Source: Tremella fuciformis (lineage: Eukaryota > Basidiomycota > Tremellomycetes > Tremellales > Tremellaceae). Taken from it: a stretch of DNA of 64,000 nt. This document shows, piece by piece, positions 9,820 to 23,298 of the stretch. The position numbers and the translations under genes were made by a program. How positions within the stretch are numbered: the first letter of the stretch is position 1; each line of letters starts with the position of its first letter. The notes under the pieces are model-generated. The model was not told where the DNA came from. It did not search any database and saw only the letters and a program-made list of their open reading frames with translations. The stretch spans positions 2,267,148 to 2,331,147 of the forward strand of contig CP136496.1 of the NCBI GenBank assembly GCA_032768795.1, read 5' to 3'.

Positions 9820-11637
9820 CTAGACTCTCTCGACCGTCTCCATCTCAATCTTGTCCGCCCCGATCTCACCATTGCGTACGACACCGTGCTCCGCCGCCCG
9901 AACCTGCAGCTCGCCTTGAACATCCGAAGGATGCCATTTTGGGGACTGGATCGCGGAGACACGGTGTTCGAACAACAGATTGATCTCCTCGGGCGTGCGC
10001 CCCTTGCACTCGGGGATGAAGAAGTAGCCCCAGGCGGCGCCAAGCATGCAAAGGGATCCGAAGACTGCATTTCAGCGGGTTCGTACCCCATCGTCGGCTC
10101 GACTCACTGAACCCCACCTTACCGCCCAGGTATGAGGGAGCGTTGATGAGATACGGAATGCTGAATGTGACACCGCAATTGCTGGCAAAGTTGACCCAGG
10201 TGCCTATGCGCTGCGTCTTGTCCCGAAGCTTCTGCTCAGATACCTCGGCGACCAATACCCAATTGCTCGGCGCCCAACCGATCGAGTATGACACCGCATA
10301 AACGACGACGCAGCCCACGATCCCCGCGTCGGCCTTGTGGACGCCAGACCCCTTCACTGTGCCCAGTCCGCCGATGGTGAGCATCATGATGCCCTGCATG
10401 AGGATGCCGCCGATCATGATGGGCCTTCTCCCCACCACGTCGAGCAGATACATGGCGACCAGTGTGGCCACGAGCTGACAAGAGCTTGTGATCAACGTGA
10501 AATTGAAAGCGGGGAACGTGTTGAGCGACTTGACGAATACTGTGCCGTATTGACTGTTCAGAGACTGCCCTCCCCACTGGAGGAAGAAGCATGTTCCGAT
10601 CGTGATCATTGTTCGTCGGAGGGATCGGCCTTTGAACAGCTGGCTGTACGTCGATGTCTCCATCTGGTCGTATGCCTGCAGTCCGAGCTTGATGAAGTCG
10701 AGCTCGGCTTCGATGGACTCGATGTCATTCTTGACGCGAAGACGTGTCAGAGCACGGCGTGCCTTCTCCTCGTGCCCGTGGGCAAGGAGCCATCTTGGAG
10801 ATTCGGGAACGAACCACACTGCCGAAGCGACCACAGTCGGTGCTAGGTAGAACAAGGCCAGAGGAATTCGCCACGAGTTGTTCGACTTGATTGTAGACGT
10901 GAAATGACAGACGATACTCATCAAGAGCACTCCGACCGACTGGATGAGGTGAGACTTGATGACACTGGAATCATGTAGAGTGTGACGTACGATAGACATC
11001 TGGTACGAGGCCACTGCGAACCCACGGATGGGAACGGGCATGATCTCGGACTGGAAAACGGTGATGACGGATAGCTCCATCCCCTACGAGGTGTAAGCCC
11101 TGTTCGACAGAAATGAGAGAGCCGACTTGCGGCGTAGATATAGTTCAAGCATCGCCCGGCCAGGATCTGGCCGTAGGTCTTGGAGGTGATGCACACGGTG
11201 GCGGACACCAGGGCGAACAGAGACATCGAAAACACGGTCCATCGGCGGCCGTATCTCTCGGATATCATCGAGCCTATCAGACTCCCAAGGGCGAAGGTGA
11301 GGAACGGGAACCCTTTCCCTCAGTATACGTACAGCGCTCTCCAAGAGCGGACTGACCGTTCAGAAATGAAAGTCGGGTCGAGCCCAAGGAGCATGATCCT
11401 GCTTTGGTACATGTCCCACCAAACTGCTTGGCAAAGTGGTTCATCGCCTGGACTTGACTGAACCCGGACTGGTCAAAGCCTGCCTCTTAGTACCTCATCG
11501 ACGAACAGGCACGGGGAGAGACGCCTTCCCGTAGAGGACTCACCAAAGTTGGCCGACGAAAAGGTCAACAGACCAGAACATAGGAACAGCTGGAGATTGT
11601 AATTCTCGTAGATCCTCTTGGGCGAGAAGGAGGACAT
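9820..11637 (-). CDS. MFS sugar transporter (hexose/quinate-type)
   Basis: Six exons: 11637-11544, 11479-11357, 11312-11131, 11083-10991, 10939-10108 and 10064-9820, giving 1,569 nt or 522 aa. Introns are 64, 44, 47, 51 and 43 nt; the third is a GC-AG intron (GCAAGT donor). Sugar-porter signatures are present: FGFDQSGF in helix 1, ERYGRRW after helix 2, PESPRWL at the central loop, a D-x-x-GRRP-like loop, and PECKGRTPEEI near the end. It should sit in the plasma membrane and import a sugar or related polyol/acid by proton symport. It is divergent from the Gfo/Idh/MocA oxidoreductase gene across 479 bp, which suggests shared control. The 51-nt intron is a multiple of three without stops, so its retention would keep the frame. 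Confidence 0.85.
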
Positions 11638-12116
11638 GGTGACGGCGACTATTTGGCTCCCCGGTATATGGTATCAGAGGGACGATGGTCTTCGTGATCT
11701 GGAGGGCGCTGGTGGGACCCCACGGGCCGTTTATATGTGGTTCGATGCTGTGGAGGGGTGCCACGACCCAATGATCTGGAATTGACTTCCAGAGAGGGGA
11801 TCATTACATTCCCAAACGTCCCTCGCTCCCTTCGGACTCGATGATGCCTGTGTTGAGAGTCATGTTCGAGAGGGCGAACGTGATCTGGAAATGGGGTTTT
11901 CGGGCAATGAGAAGGCGAAAGTTCGGTCGGGGTCACGCATCGGTCTGCTCGCTCCGATCGGACAGGCTCGGTCTCGGAGCGAGGTCAGTGTTGGCTTCCG
12001 TAAAGTGATGTGTAACAATGTCGGCGCCGCCACTCGGTGTAGATGGTCATGCTGGAACGACTTGGCTGCCAGAAGGTATCGGTAGGACGGAAAGCTCCAA
12101 CGCAAAGCGTCTCACG
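11638..12116. promoter_or_regulatory. Divergent promoter between transporter and oxidoreductase
   Basis: 479 bp separate the two start codons. No long ORF on either strand has splice-compatible partners. I could not pick a confident zinc-cluster binding site by eye. Confidence 0.4.
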
Positions 12117-13792
12117 ATGACTAGGCCAGCGAGCGCACCAATCTCGACCCCTTTCAATGTCTTATACATAGGTGCCGGAGTGATCAACTTTGGGTCCCCA
12201 GCTCAGCCGTGGAACCATGTGAGCATAAAGGCGACCATCGTTTGGCGAGTGGAGCTGATAGGAGTAGAGCCTGCGGATTGAGCGGTGAGCACATCACTGA
12301 GCCCTCCGTGGTCTTACATCAGAAAGCTCGGCAACCGATTATGCGTCGTAGGGATTGTCGAAATAAGGCCCGAGGTAGCTCAGGCAGTCATCGAGAAGAA
12401 GAGAAACGAAAAGGTCGACGGCTATGCCAGTACACTTGTCTTTGAGTCTATCCAACAGGCTGGAGAGGCACTTCGGAAAGACCCAGCCCGTGTGCCTCAG
12501 TGAGCTACGCGGGCATCTGAGAGCACTCATGCTGACGCCCGCACAGCCTGGCCGTAATCGGGACTCACCCGTCCACACGGGGATCGCTGGTATCGGGTAG
12601 AGATGCCGAAGTTCAACTCCTCAAGTTCTTCCCGCAGATCGCCATGCACATCGAAAAACCACTGTCTAGCGGAAGCGTACAAGAGGTAGAAGAGCTAGCC
12701 GCGGTCTTGCGGCAGAGGGGGACGGTGACCAGTGTCGGATACATGCTTCGTTACCTCAAAGGTGAGACCCTGCGCTGCGAAGAGAAGTAGCGGAACTGAC
12801 GTGGTCAGGTGTGCAAGAAATGAAGAGGGTGATCGCGGACAATGACTTGACGGTCATGGCTACCATCGCCCGATTCCTGATGGCTTAGTACGTGCCTGTG
12901 GTAAGCAGAGCCGGAGATAACATTCAGTCAGTTTGCGGGGCAGACACCGGCACGCAAGGGGTTCTTCGACAAGACGGTACTACTGGGACGTGAGTTGCAA
13001 CGAACGACAGTATCAACAGGCACAACGACTGAAGATCAGCCATTGTGGAACAAGCCACCCACATCTGTAAGCCCGGGCCTTGTCATGATGTGTAATTGAG
13101 ACCAAGGCGACCTGTCCCGCTACTTCGCCCCGCCGATCGTTGCAAAGTCTTATCAGGTCCACACCATCTGCCACGCCGAGGAAGCGGGTCATCTCTCCCA
13201 AATTGCACACGACGAAAGCACGATACTCCCCGAGAACAGGATTCCCCGCATGACGACCGCCATTTGGAAGTACGAGAATGGCGCGTGTGGCACGCTCATC
13301 CATGGACTGACTCTACACGGTGCGAGGACTCCCCTGATCGCCCCCTTTCTGACGGATCAGAAGGCGAGATCTCGGTCGAGCTGCTTGTCCTTGCGGACGG
13401 CTGGAGTCTGCGCTTGGTCAATCCGTACAATGTTCATCCCAGGCTGTTTGTGCGGCAACCAGGTGGCAGGATAGAGAGTGACTCATCCATGACATTTACC
13501 AGGTAACACTGTCACTGACTTTGCAGAGGAAATCGAGCTGGGCGATGACGACTGTTATTTCAGTCAATTCTCAGCCTTGATAGACGTGGTAGATGGCCTC
13601 GCCCCTCGCACGGTCATTCAGTCCAGCTTTGAGGATGCCCTGGAGTCATACAAAATGGTGCGTCTGGCCCACACCGTCCTTGGGTCTCAGCTGACTCTGG
13701 CGGACCTGGGATATCCGGCTGAAGGGAGAAGAAAACAGGGTATGAGCATCGGGTTGCTAGTCGTCTCTGACCCAGTGCAGCTGTACGCGTAG
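12117..13792 (+). CDS. Gfo/Idh/MocA-family NAD(P)-dependent oxidoreductase
   Basis: Ten exons: 12117-12218, 12268-12284, 12323-12499, 12547-12761, 12809-12887, 12928-12989, 13040-13066, 13107-13319, 13361-13477 and 13527-13792; 1,275 nt, 424 aa. Exons 2 and 7 are microexons of 17 and 27 nt, and joining them rebuilds family motifs (PWNHSLRIERKLG; GPIVEQATHICDLSRYF). The N-terminal Rossmann fold has a GAGVINFG dinucleotide loop, then an HIEKPL motif in the usual EKP position, and a C-terminal Gfo/Idh beta-sheet domain. Such enzymes oxidise sugars, polyols or amino sugars in the cytosol. The substrate is unknown; a divergent sugar transporter and a downstream sulfatase suggest a sugar derivative. 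An ATG at 12018 in the same frame is possible, but 12117 sits directly before the Rossmann domain. Confidence 0.85.
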
Positions 13793-13991
13793 ATGCATGA
13801 GCGTCCTCGCTACCTTCGAAGTGCTCCTTTCTCCTGTTTCTGCTTGCTCCTGAACGGTCAACACCGTGGTTAGGCGGGGGAGCGAGCGGTCTCATCGCTT
13901 AAATGTGTAGTAGGAGCGAGCGAGCCGGGACGTCGGTCCCTTCGGGTCGGCTGAGTGATTCCCAGTCATGCCCGCTTCTCTTCGGACCTAG

Positions 13992-16309
<2,318 letters not shown>

Positions 16310-16380
16310 CCATTACATACTCTACAAAGTTGCACTTGCTATTGTGGTACATCACGATCGAGACCTTCAAAGTCGGGGAG

Positions 16381-19009
16381 TCAAGACAATGTCGTCCAAT
16401 TGAATGCGGTTACGGTCTCGCTGTTCTGACTGTTCACTGGCCTTTCCCGAATGTCGTCCTCACCGAAGGTCAGACCACCACTGTCTCCGAAGATCGAGCC
16501 AAAGGGATCGGGCTGACTCAGACCGAATGAATGGAGATCGAAGGGGAGCCAGTGGGCAGACGTATCGGACGGGTGGGGCACCTCATGGTTGAGAACAAAA
16601 GACTCGAGAGTGGCGGCTTCTCCGTGGCGTGGGTTGGCGCTCATTGTGAAGTCGGTGGTCGATGAGCTATGATTGTTCAGAGCCATGGTGAGCAGGTCCA
16701 TTGGGTTGGGCACAGAGAGTTGTTGGTCGGTATTCTGCAAGGCGGAGAAGCTAGCCCACTGGTCGTTGGCCGTACTGTGCGACTGACGTAAGCAGAGAGT
16801 GCTGCTCAAGAGCTGACCCACCAGCACGCTTCCCTCCACTGTTTCGTTGATTACCCCAGTGGCTGTCTTGGAACTGTACGACTGTGAGGGATGTGCGTTG
16901 GGCTGGGTGTCATCATCCTCCCATAACATCCGGACTGCCACCTACGGTCGAGTTTTGCGAACGCTGACTGGGGGAGCGTTCCTCATCCAGCTGAGGATGG
17001 TGCAAGTACCGACGCTGAAAGGGCATTTTCTGCAAGATGGGGCCAGCAGGCGGTGTGGTGGTCCCCACAGAGTGACTGACCCTGAGGCGTCAGTCCAGCC
17101 GATGATCCCCAGAAGATACATACAGCAGGTCTCCGCTCCACTCAGTGTCCACGACAACGCCGTGCTTCCAGCAGAATCGGATGACGTCCCGTATCTGCGT
17201 GTCAGCTTGTCTTGCTCCGGTAGGTAGTCAAGGGGGGGACTGACAATGCGCCTTGCGTAGAAGAAGCATCTCGACGACCTACCAGCCACATTGATCATCG
17301 CCTCCAGACCCGTCACCAGTCTCCGTCGTTCCTGGTCATTCAGACGCTTCTGAAAGACCGCGAGATACGCCAGCTGATCTCGGGAAGCGTCGTATGCGAA
17401 CATTGAGAAATGCCAATTGGGAGACTGATACTCGGGAAAACATTGATCGAGCAACCGGAAACAGTCGACGATATTGCAGATGTGACGATATGCAGCCGCC
17501 TGGCTGCCAGAGAGCCAGTCTGCCGGAGCGCCAGATAGATCCTCTATACTAAGTGAAGCAATGTCTCTCCGCACGCGATAAGGAATGCTGATTCGGTAAA
17601 GGGATGCTGATAGTCGTTCGTACCATATGTGAATAGATACCAGGGCGTCGAGCTCGTGTACAGACTTTCTGCTGTACATGTTGTTGATGTTCAAGGCAAG
17701 CTCGGATGGCAGAGACGACCGCCATTGTGTCAACGCGGATCGTAGCCGGTAGTACTCTGAGTTGTTCTCCCACGGCTTCACCGGGAACCGATCGAGATGG
17801 CGAGTGTAACTACCGATCAGACAACATATCCAGGCGAGGAGAGATTGCCGTTTAGCGAATCCCAACTCACTACAAGATGTCCCTCCTTAACAGCATCAGC
17901 CGGACATATCGTGCGGAAAGACCGTCGGATGGTGTGTGTAACACTGCGGGTGTCGATGTCTCGGATTCAGACAAAACTTGTGACATGCGCCGGGTCTTGA
18001 CCGCTATGGACATGCTGTAGTTATACTCGGGAGACGGTAGGTCAAGTTTGGCGACGACAGCTTTCGGCAGACCGTATTCACTGAAACCTCCGGATGCGAA
18101 GGCGTCTAGGCAGAACGCTGACCACATGATCCGTCTTCGGGCCTCTCGTTCGAGCCAATCCACAGATGCCGACTCTCCTTCGGTCGGAAGGCCTGCCGGC
18201 AAGGACTCTTCGTTGAAGCCCATGGCCATGGCCATCCGAGTGGCCATGCCGACCAACATCCATCCCGAACCAATCCTGCCGGAACTGTACTCGTGATTGA
18301 CGAGTATGACAAGAGCGGCGAGCTTGGAGATAGAGAAACGGTCCAAAGTCCGCATGATACTAAGTTTGACTTCCTCGGCCCATTGGGCGGGCCGGGCACC
18401 GCCATCCGGGTGCAAGGGATCGGCGCTCGAGAGGAAACGGGCGGTAGCAGCGCATATGATCCGTAGTAGAATAGGCGATGCGATCCCTTCTCTGATCTCC
18501 CGGTCTAGTCTGCCCCGATGAAGGAAGCTTGGGCCAATGTGATGCAGATGGGAGAAATACGCGTCGATATACACATTGAGGCGCTGTCGGGAAGAAAGCG
18601 GATCGTCGTTCTCGGTAAGGATTGCGGAAGTCGGGGGCGAGATCTGGTCAGCGGAATGAGGGTACAGAGGCGGTGGGATGGACCTGCTCTCCTTCATGCT
18701 GGCATCGTCTGTAGTAGCAGTTACTGTGATCCCCTGCTGGTCATCGAGGTGACCAGAAAGAACGGACTGAACGACAGGATCAGAGTCTTCCGCGGACGAG
18801 TCGACTCGGCGTGACGTATGCTCGTCATACTCGCACTCAATGCCTTGAGCTCGGCACGGATCACAGATAGGGCGCTGCAAAGGACAGGTGCTATTTGTTT
18901 GTCGGCATGCTCGACAAGCACTGTCATCCGTTCGGCCAACAGGAGCCAATGGACCTGTCAATAGGGTCGTAGAAGTGGAGTCGGGCGCAACGGCGTGATC
19001 ATCCTCCAT
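16381..19009 (-). CDS. Zn2Cys6 transcription factor 1
   Basis: Exons: 19009-17871, 17809-17245, 17194-17124, 17081-16946 and 16902-16381; 2,433 nt, 810 aa. A further stop-free 72-nt candidate intron at 16783-16854 would give 786 aa. The binuclear zinc cluster has Cys at ~32, 35, 42, 49, 52 and 59, and is poor in the basic residues usually found between them. A fungal-specific middle homology domain follows (YFSHLHHIGPSFLHRGRL; ARRRIMWSAF near residues 180-330), then a Ser/Gln/Asn-rich acidic tail. It sits between the two sulfatase genes and is the natural candidate regulator of this island. It is convergent with sulfatase 1 and runs in the same direction as the isomerase gene upstream. Confidence 0.85.
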
Positions 19010-19531
19010 CGCTGTGCCTTCTCGCGTTGGATTACCGGACCTTCTCGCATCTGAAAGGTGTCGCGGCCATTTGCACTCAAGACCGAGCCTTGAGCAGTTC
19101 GAGCATACTCCAAGAGTCTCGTCGCACTTGACTTTTCGGGCTCGGCATGACAGGCAGCCTGCCCAGGTCAGTCGTGATTTACTAGTTCTCGATGTGGCTA
19201 CGTACCTTTACGTGACCGAGTGATGGGTTGAGTCCTGGGGGCTTTACTAGGACGCTGCGAGGGCGCCGATGTCATGCTAAAGCATGTGCGCGATCAAATC
19301 GGCATATGAGTAGAATCAGGTTCAAAATTGCGACGCAGCCGAGTTCAAGTGGCTCGCTTTAGACTCTGTCGTTCTGGATAAGACATGTCACTTATTTGGG
19401 CCGTTTGTCGTTCATCTCCTATATTATCCGTTTCTTTGAAAGCGCGCTCTCGTCGAGCAAGCGGTCGAAGCATAACGGCGCCGACCACCAGGGCAATGCA
19501 TTCATGGCGAGGCTTTCGGGCCATAGCACCG
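19010..19531. other. Intergenic: promoter of regulator 1 and 3' region of isomerase
   Basis: 522 bp with only short ORFs lacking splice partners. Presumed to hold the promoter of the leftward regulator gene. Confidence 0.4.
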
Positions 19532-20938
19532 TCACTCCACAAAAGCGCGATAAACCTCCATTGTCCCACTCCACTGCACTGGTGTACCTGCGCCTATGAA
19601 GACAACGTCCCCTCGCACCAGCGCCAAGCTCCCTCCCGCATAGGCCTTTGAGCCCCGCCAAGATATCTCGCCACATCCGGAAGTGACCAGGCATATACTC
19701 GGTCCATCTACGGCCCGATGCTCCCCGTTCCCAAGCAGCGAGAGGCGCACCACCGTGAACTCCTCTATAGGCGGGTCATATGATAGTCCATCGGTGCTGC
19801 ACCCGAACGGGACCGGCTCTAGGCGCATGCGGGAACCTGGGCCCGAGTCGTAAGTGAGCATGTCAACGAGCGTCGGGATGTCGCAATGCAAGGGAGTGAG
19901 GCCACATCTTATGACATTGTTCGAGTTGGCCATGCATTCGATGATATCTGACAGTCAGTCAATGGCAGGTATGAGCGGTACATGAGGAGCTTGATCTCAC
20001 CACCGGAGAGGTATGCATGGGGCTCGTTCGCCCCAAGGTAAGCTGCTTGGCCAGGGTTGAGCGAGACTATGTTGAAGAAGAAAACGCAAAGAACCCCGAT
20101 GTCGGAGGGGTATTGCCGGTCGAGTGTGAGGATTATGTCCAACACATCTAGTTCAAGAGCTGACAAATGCGCTGCCAGTTGGCTGTCTTCATATCGCTTG
20201 ACAAGGCTGGCGACGGCGGGGCGAATCACTTCTGAAGGGGTCTGGATGAAGGCGGCAAACAGGCTGCGGAGGTTGGCTTTGTTCGACTGTCGAGCCAAAG
20301 CATCGACAAGAGTATGCGGGAGGAATTGTAACTCGGGAACAACTTTCAAGAAGTGATTGATCTCCTCGACAGGCCGAAAGCCTAACATTCCCTTGAAGTC
20401 AGTGAGAGCGATCGCCATTTCCGGCTTGTGATTTGAGTCTACCAGCGTGAGACTCTGAGTCATGTCCACAGCCACGCCTCACCGTTGTACATGATGGGGT
20501 CACGCTCGTGCAGGTTCCGCCCCAGAGCTTTGTCGGGGTGGGCCTGGATGCCGAGCGCTGTTCCCGGACTCAGCGCCTTGAACAAGAAAGGTAGTGATCC
20601 ATCTTCCTCCTCGGGGAACTTCTTCCTGACTGGGCCCATGAGTTCTGGGTGGGAGGCAAGCCTCGACTTGAGGGTAGTACTTGGATCGTCCCACAGCCGA
20701 GAAGGGTTGGAAGGGTGCGTCCCCATCCATAGCTGATGTACAATCAGCAGCGCATGGGTCGTCTATCTGGCCAAGAGTCGATACTTTTACTAACCTCTGC
20801 ATAGGTGGTCTGCTCGTCCACTTGGAAATCAGGGATTGACTGCACGCACAGTTGAGCAACGAGGCTTGATGATCCTCGCTTGCCCCACTTGTACGTCTGG
20901 AAGTCGGGTATGATCTTGAACACCGGACTCGTCATCAT
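19532..20938 (-). CDS. PMI40: Mannose-6-phosphate isomerase (class I)
   Basis: Four exons: 20938-20795, 20732-20483, 20438-20001 and 19947-19532; 1,248 nt, 415 aa, the normal size of the family. Class I hallmarks are the GIQAHPDK motif with zinc ligands, SNHKPEMAIAL reconstructed exactly across intron 2, NEPHAYLSG before intron 3, and a C-terminal VIRCGLTP...TLVDMLTY region. The enzyme interconverts mannose-6-phosphate and fructose-6-phosphate. Its zinc ligands appear intact. A single essential copy normally supplies GDP-mannose; a copy inside a subtelomeric sulfatase cluster may be a catabolic duplicate, but this cannot be decided from the window. It is divergent from sulfatase 2 over 280 bp. 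Confidence 0.92.
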
Positions 20939-21218
20939 ACAAGGCAAGCCTTGACAAGCTGCAGTTGCAGTTGATACTTTGCTTGTATGCATACCTGTCT
21001 AATGATCCACACCTCCCTTCGCAGTATTGCCGAGGAGAGCGAGAAACACCTCGGCTGTCTCGGTCCCGCTTGAACCTCACCGGATAAGCGACTGTGCAGC
21101 ATGTGTCGCTTCCGTGAGGGCAATTATGAACCTCTCCGAAAAGGATCCAAGCAGCCACCTTGTCGACGACGTTGTGCCGTCTGTGTGCGGCCTGTGACCT
21201 TGAGGACAAAAGAACAAC
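20939..21218. promoter_or_regulatory. Bidirectional promoter, isomerase / sulfatase 2
   Basis: 280 bp between two divergent start codons (20938 leftward, 21219 rightward), implying co-regulation of the isomerase and sulfatase 2. Confidence 0.5.
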
Positions 21219-23123
21219 ATGACGCGCCCGAACATCCTCTTCATCATGTCGTGAGCGAGACACTTGGCTGAAGAGGTTCTCCTAGATTTGCTGATGTTAG
21301 TGACGACCACGCTGCCAAGGCCATCAGTGCGTATGGCGCGGGTATCAACCACACGCCCAACCTCGACCGACTGGCCAAGGACGGTCAGATCTTCCACCAT
21401 TGCTATGTGACAAACTCCATTTGCACACCCTCTCGTGCCACCATCCTCACCGGCACCCACAATCACGTTAATGCGGTAAGAACGCTGGCTAGCGAGATCG
21501 ACACGAATCTGCCAAATGTTGCCAAGCATCTGCGGGCCCATGGTGGCTACCAGACAGCGATGATTGGGAAATGGCATCTCGGCGAGGGAAAGGCCCACGA
21601 GCCGAGTGGATTTGACGAGTGGGAGGTTGTGCCGGGTGCGTCGCCTGTCTGACAGCTCTTCATCTGAAAGTCAAAGCAAGAGACCGGGGTCTAATGAGCA
21701 GGCCAAGGTGTATACTACGATCCTACTTTCATCGGGCCGGACGGTTGTCACCGTGAAGAAGGCTACGTTACCGACATCATCACAGACAAAACTATCAAAT
21801 TCATTTCCAACCGCGACAAGTCCCGCCCATTCTTCGCGATGTGTCATCACAAGGCTCCTCACCGACCCTGGGTGTGTGATACCAAGCACAAGGATCTGTA
21901 CAAGGAGAAAATCACCGTCCCCGAGACGTTCACCGACGATTACATGAACCGGGCCAAGGCAGCCAGCGCGGCCAAGATGCGAGTCGAGATGGATATGACT
22001 TATGACGATCTGGGGTTGTGTCAGCCGGAAATCGGCAGTGCGGCTGGCCTCCTGATGGACGGTGGTGCTGGCGTCGCTTGGAGCGGGAGTAACGATGAAA
22101 GGAAGATTCCGGCCCCTCAGGACCCGCGAGGAATGCGACCATTGATCGACAAGGCTACTGGCGAGAACTTCTCGTTCGAGACGAGATCAGAGCTTGCCGA
22201 GTTCAAGTATCAGCGGTACATGCAGAGGTACCTGCGTACGCTTCAGTCAATCGACGACAATGTCGGCAGACTGCTCGACTACTTGGACGGGGAGGGACTG
22301 AGTGAGAACACAATGGTGATCTACACGTCCGATCAGGGTTTCTTCCTTGGGTGAGTAGCTTCTTGGGCAGCAAGTCAGTCTGATGGTGTCACAGTGAGCA
22401 CGGGTGGTTCGACAAGCGATTCATATATGAAGAGTCATTCATGATGCCGTAAGTTCGACAAGCTGCGACTCGAAGAGTTCGGCTTATTGCGCAGCTTCCT
22501 GGTCCGCGGTCCCGGTATACCCCAAGGCGTCAACAAAGACATAGTCTCCAATGTCGATTTTGCGCCCACTTGGCTCGAGTTTGCCGGTTTGAAGACTCCC
22601 TCGTACATGCAAGGGGAGAGCTTCCTCTCTTCACTGAAGACGTGTGGCGGTGGGCAATCGAAAGATGCGGTCGCGTACCATCGATACTGGATGCACCGAG
22701 AGTCGTTTCACAATGCCTATGTGGGTCCTTGCTCTCGTGAAACGAATGGCCGGGCGGGCAAGTGTACACACTGACATGAAGGCGCACTACGGCATCCGAG
22801 ACAAGCGATACAAGCTCATCTTCTGGTACAATCAGGGTCTCGGTCTTCCAGCTACGTTGCCGGGTGGAGAAAAAGGCGTAGACGACCAGGAATGGGAGCT
22901 TTTCGACTGCGAAGCAGACCCCATGGAGCTCTTCAATCTGTGGGGCGACGAGAAGTTCGCCGCAGTCAGTGAAAGAATGGTGCGTTTGCTGGAGCAGAAG
23001 ATGGAGGACATTGGGGATCTGCCGGCGCACCCGACTGGAAAGAGCGTCCAGGAGCTGCTAGCTTTGTACGTCCCAGGTTCGGTTGACATGACCGCAGCCA
23101 AGGCGGAACAGCATAATCTGTAG
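21219..23123 (+). CDS. Formylglycine-dependent sulfatase 2
   Basis: Six exons: 21219-21250, 21301-21635, 21702-22350, 22395-22448, 22495-22720 and 22782-23123; 1,638 nt, 545 aa. Motifs: metal-binding MSDDH formed across intron 1, CTPSR signature (Cys ~52, formylglycine precursor), MIGKWHLG, HHKAPHRPW, and TSDQGFFLGEHGWFDKR split by intron 3. The last pair marks a different sulfatase branch from sulfatase 1, so the two enzymes probably act on different sulfate esters or successive bonds. There is no evident signal peptide. It ends 175 bp from the 3' end of the oppositely oriented MFS gene. Confidence 0.9.
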
Positions 23124-23298
23124 GTCGACCCCACCTCACGCATGTTGCAGGCGCCGTATCACTATCCATAAAGCATCTTCAGAACAACTTTGACTCGCCA
23201 TTCTCGGATCGCTGGACCTCGCACTTACAAAACTTTCCCTCTTTGTCGAAGCCAAATCCGCTCACTCATCCACTTAACTCCTGACAAGTGATTTCTCG

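Noticed and set aside
12980..12990. Frameshift before GPIVEQATH in the oxidoreductase gene
   Set aside because: Resolved by the phase-1 junction at 12989/13040; no mutation needed.
13478..13526. Frame break near the end of the oxidoreductase gene
   Set aside because: A 24-nt intron at 13503 gave a broken frame, but the GTGACT donor at 13478 with the same acceptor gives a 49-nt intron and a closed frame, so the gene is intact.
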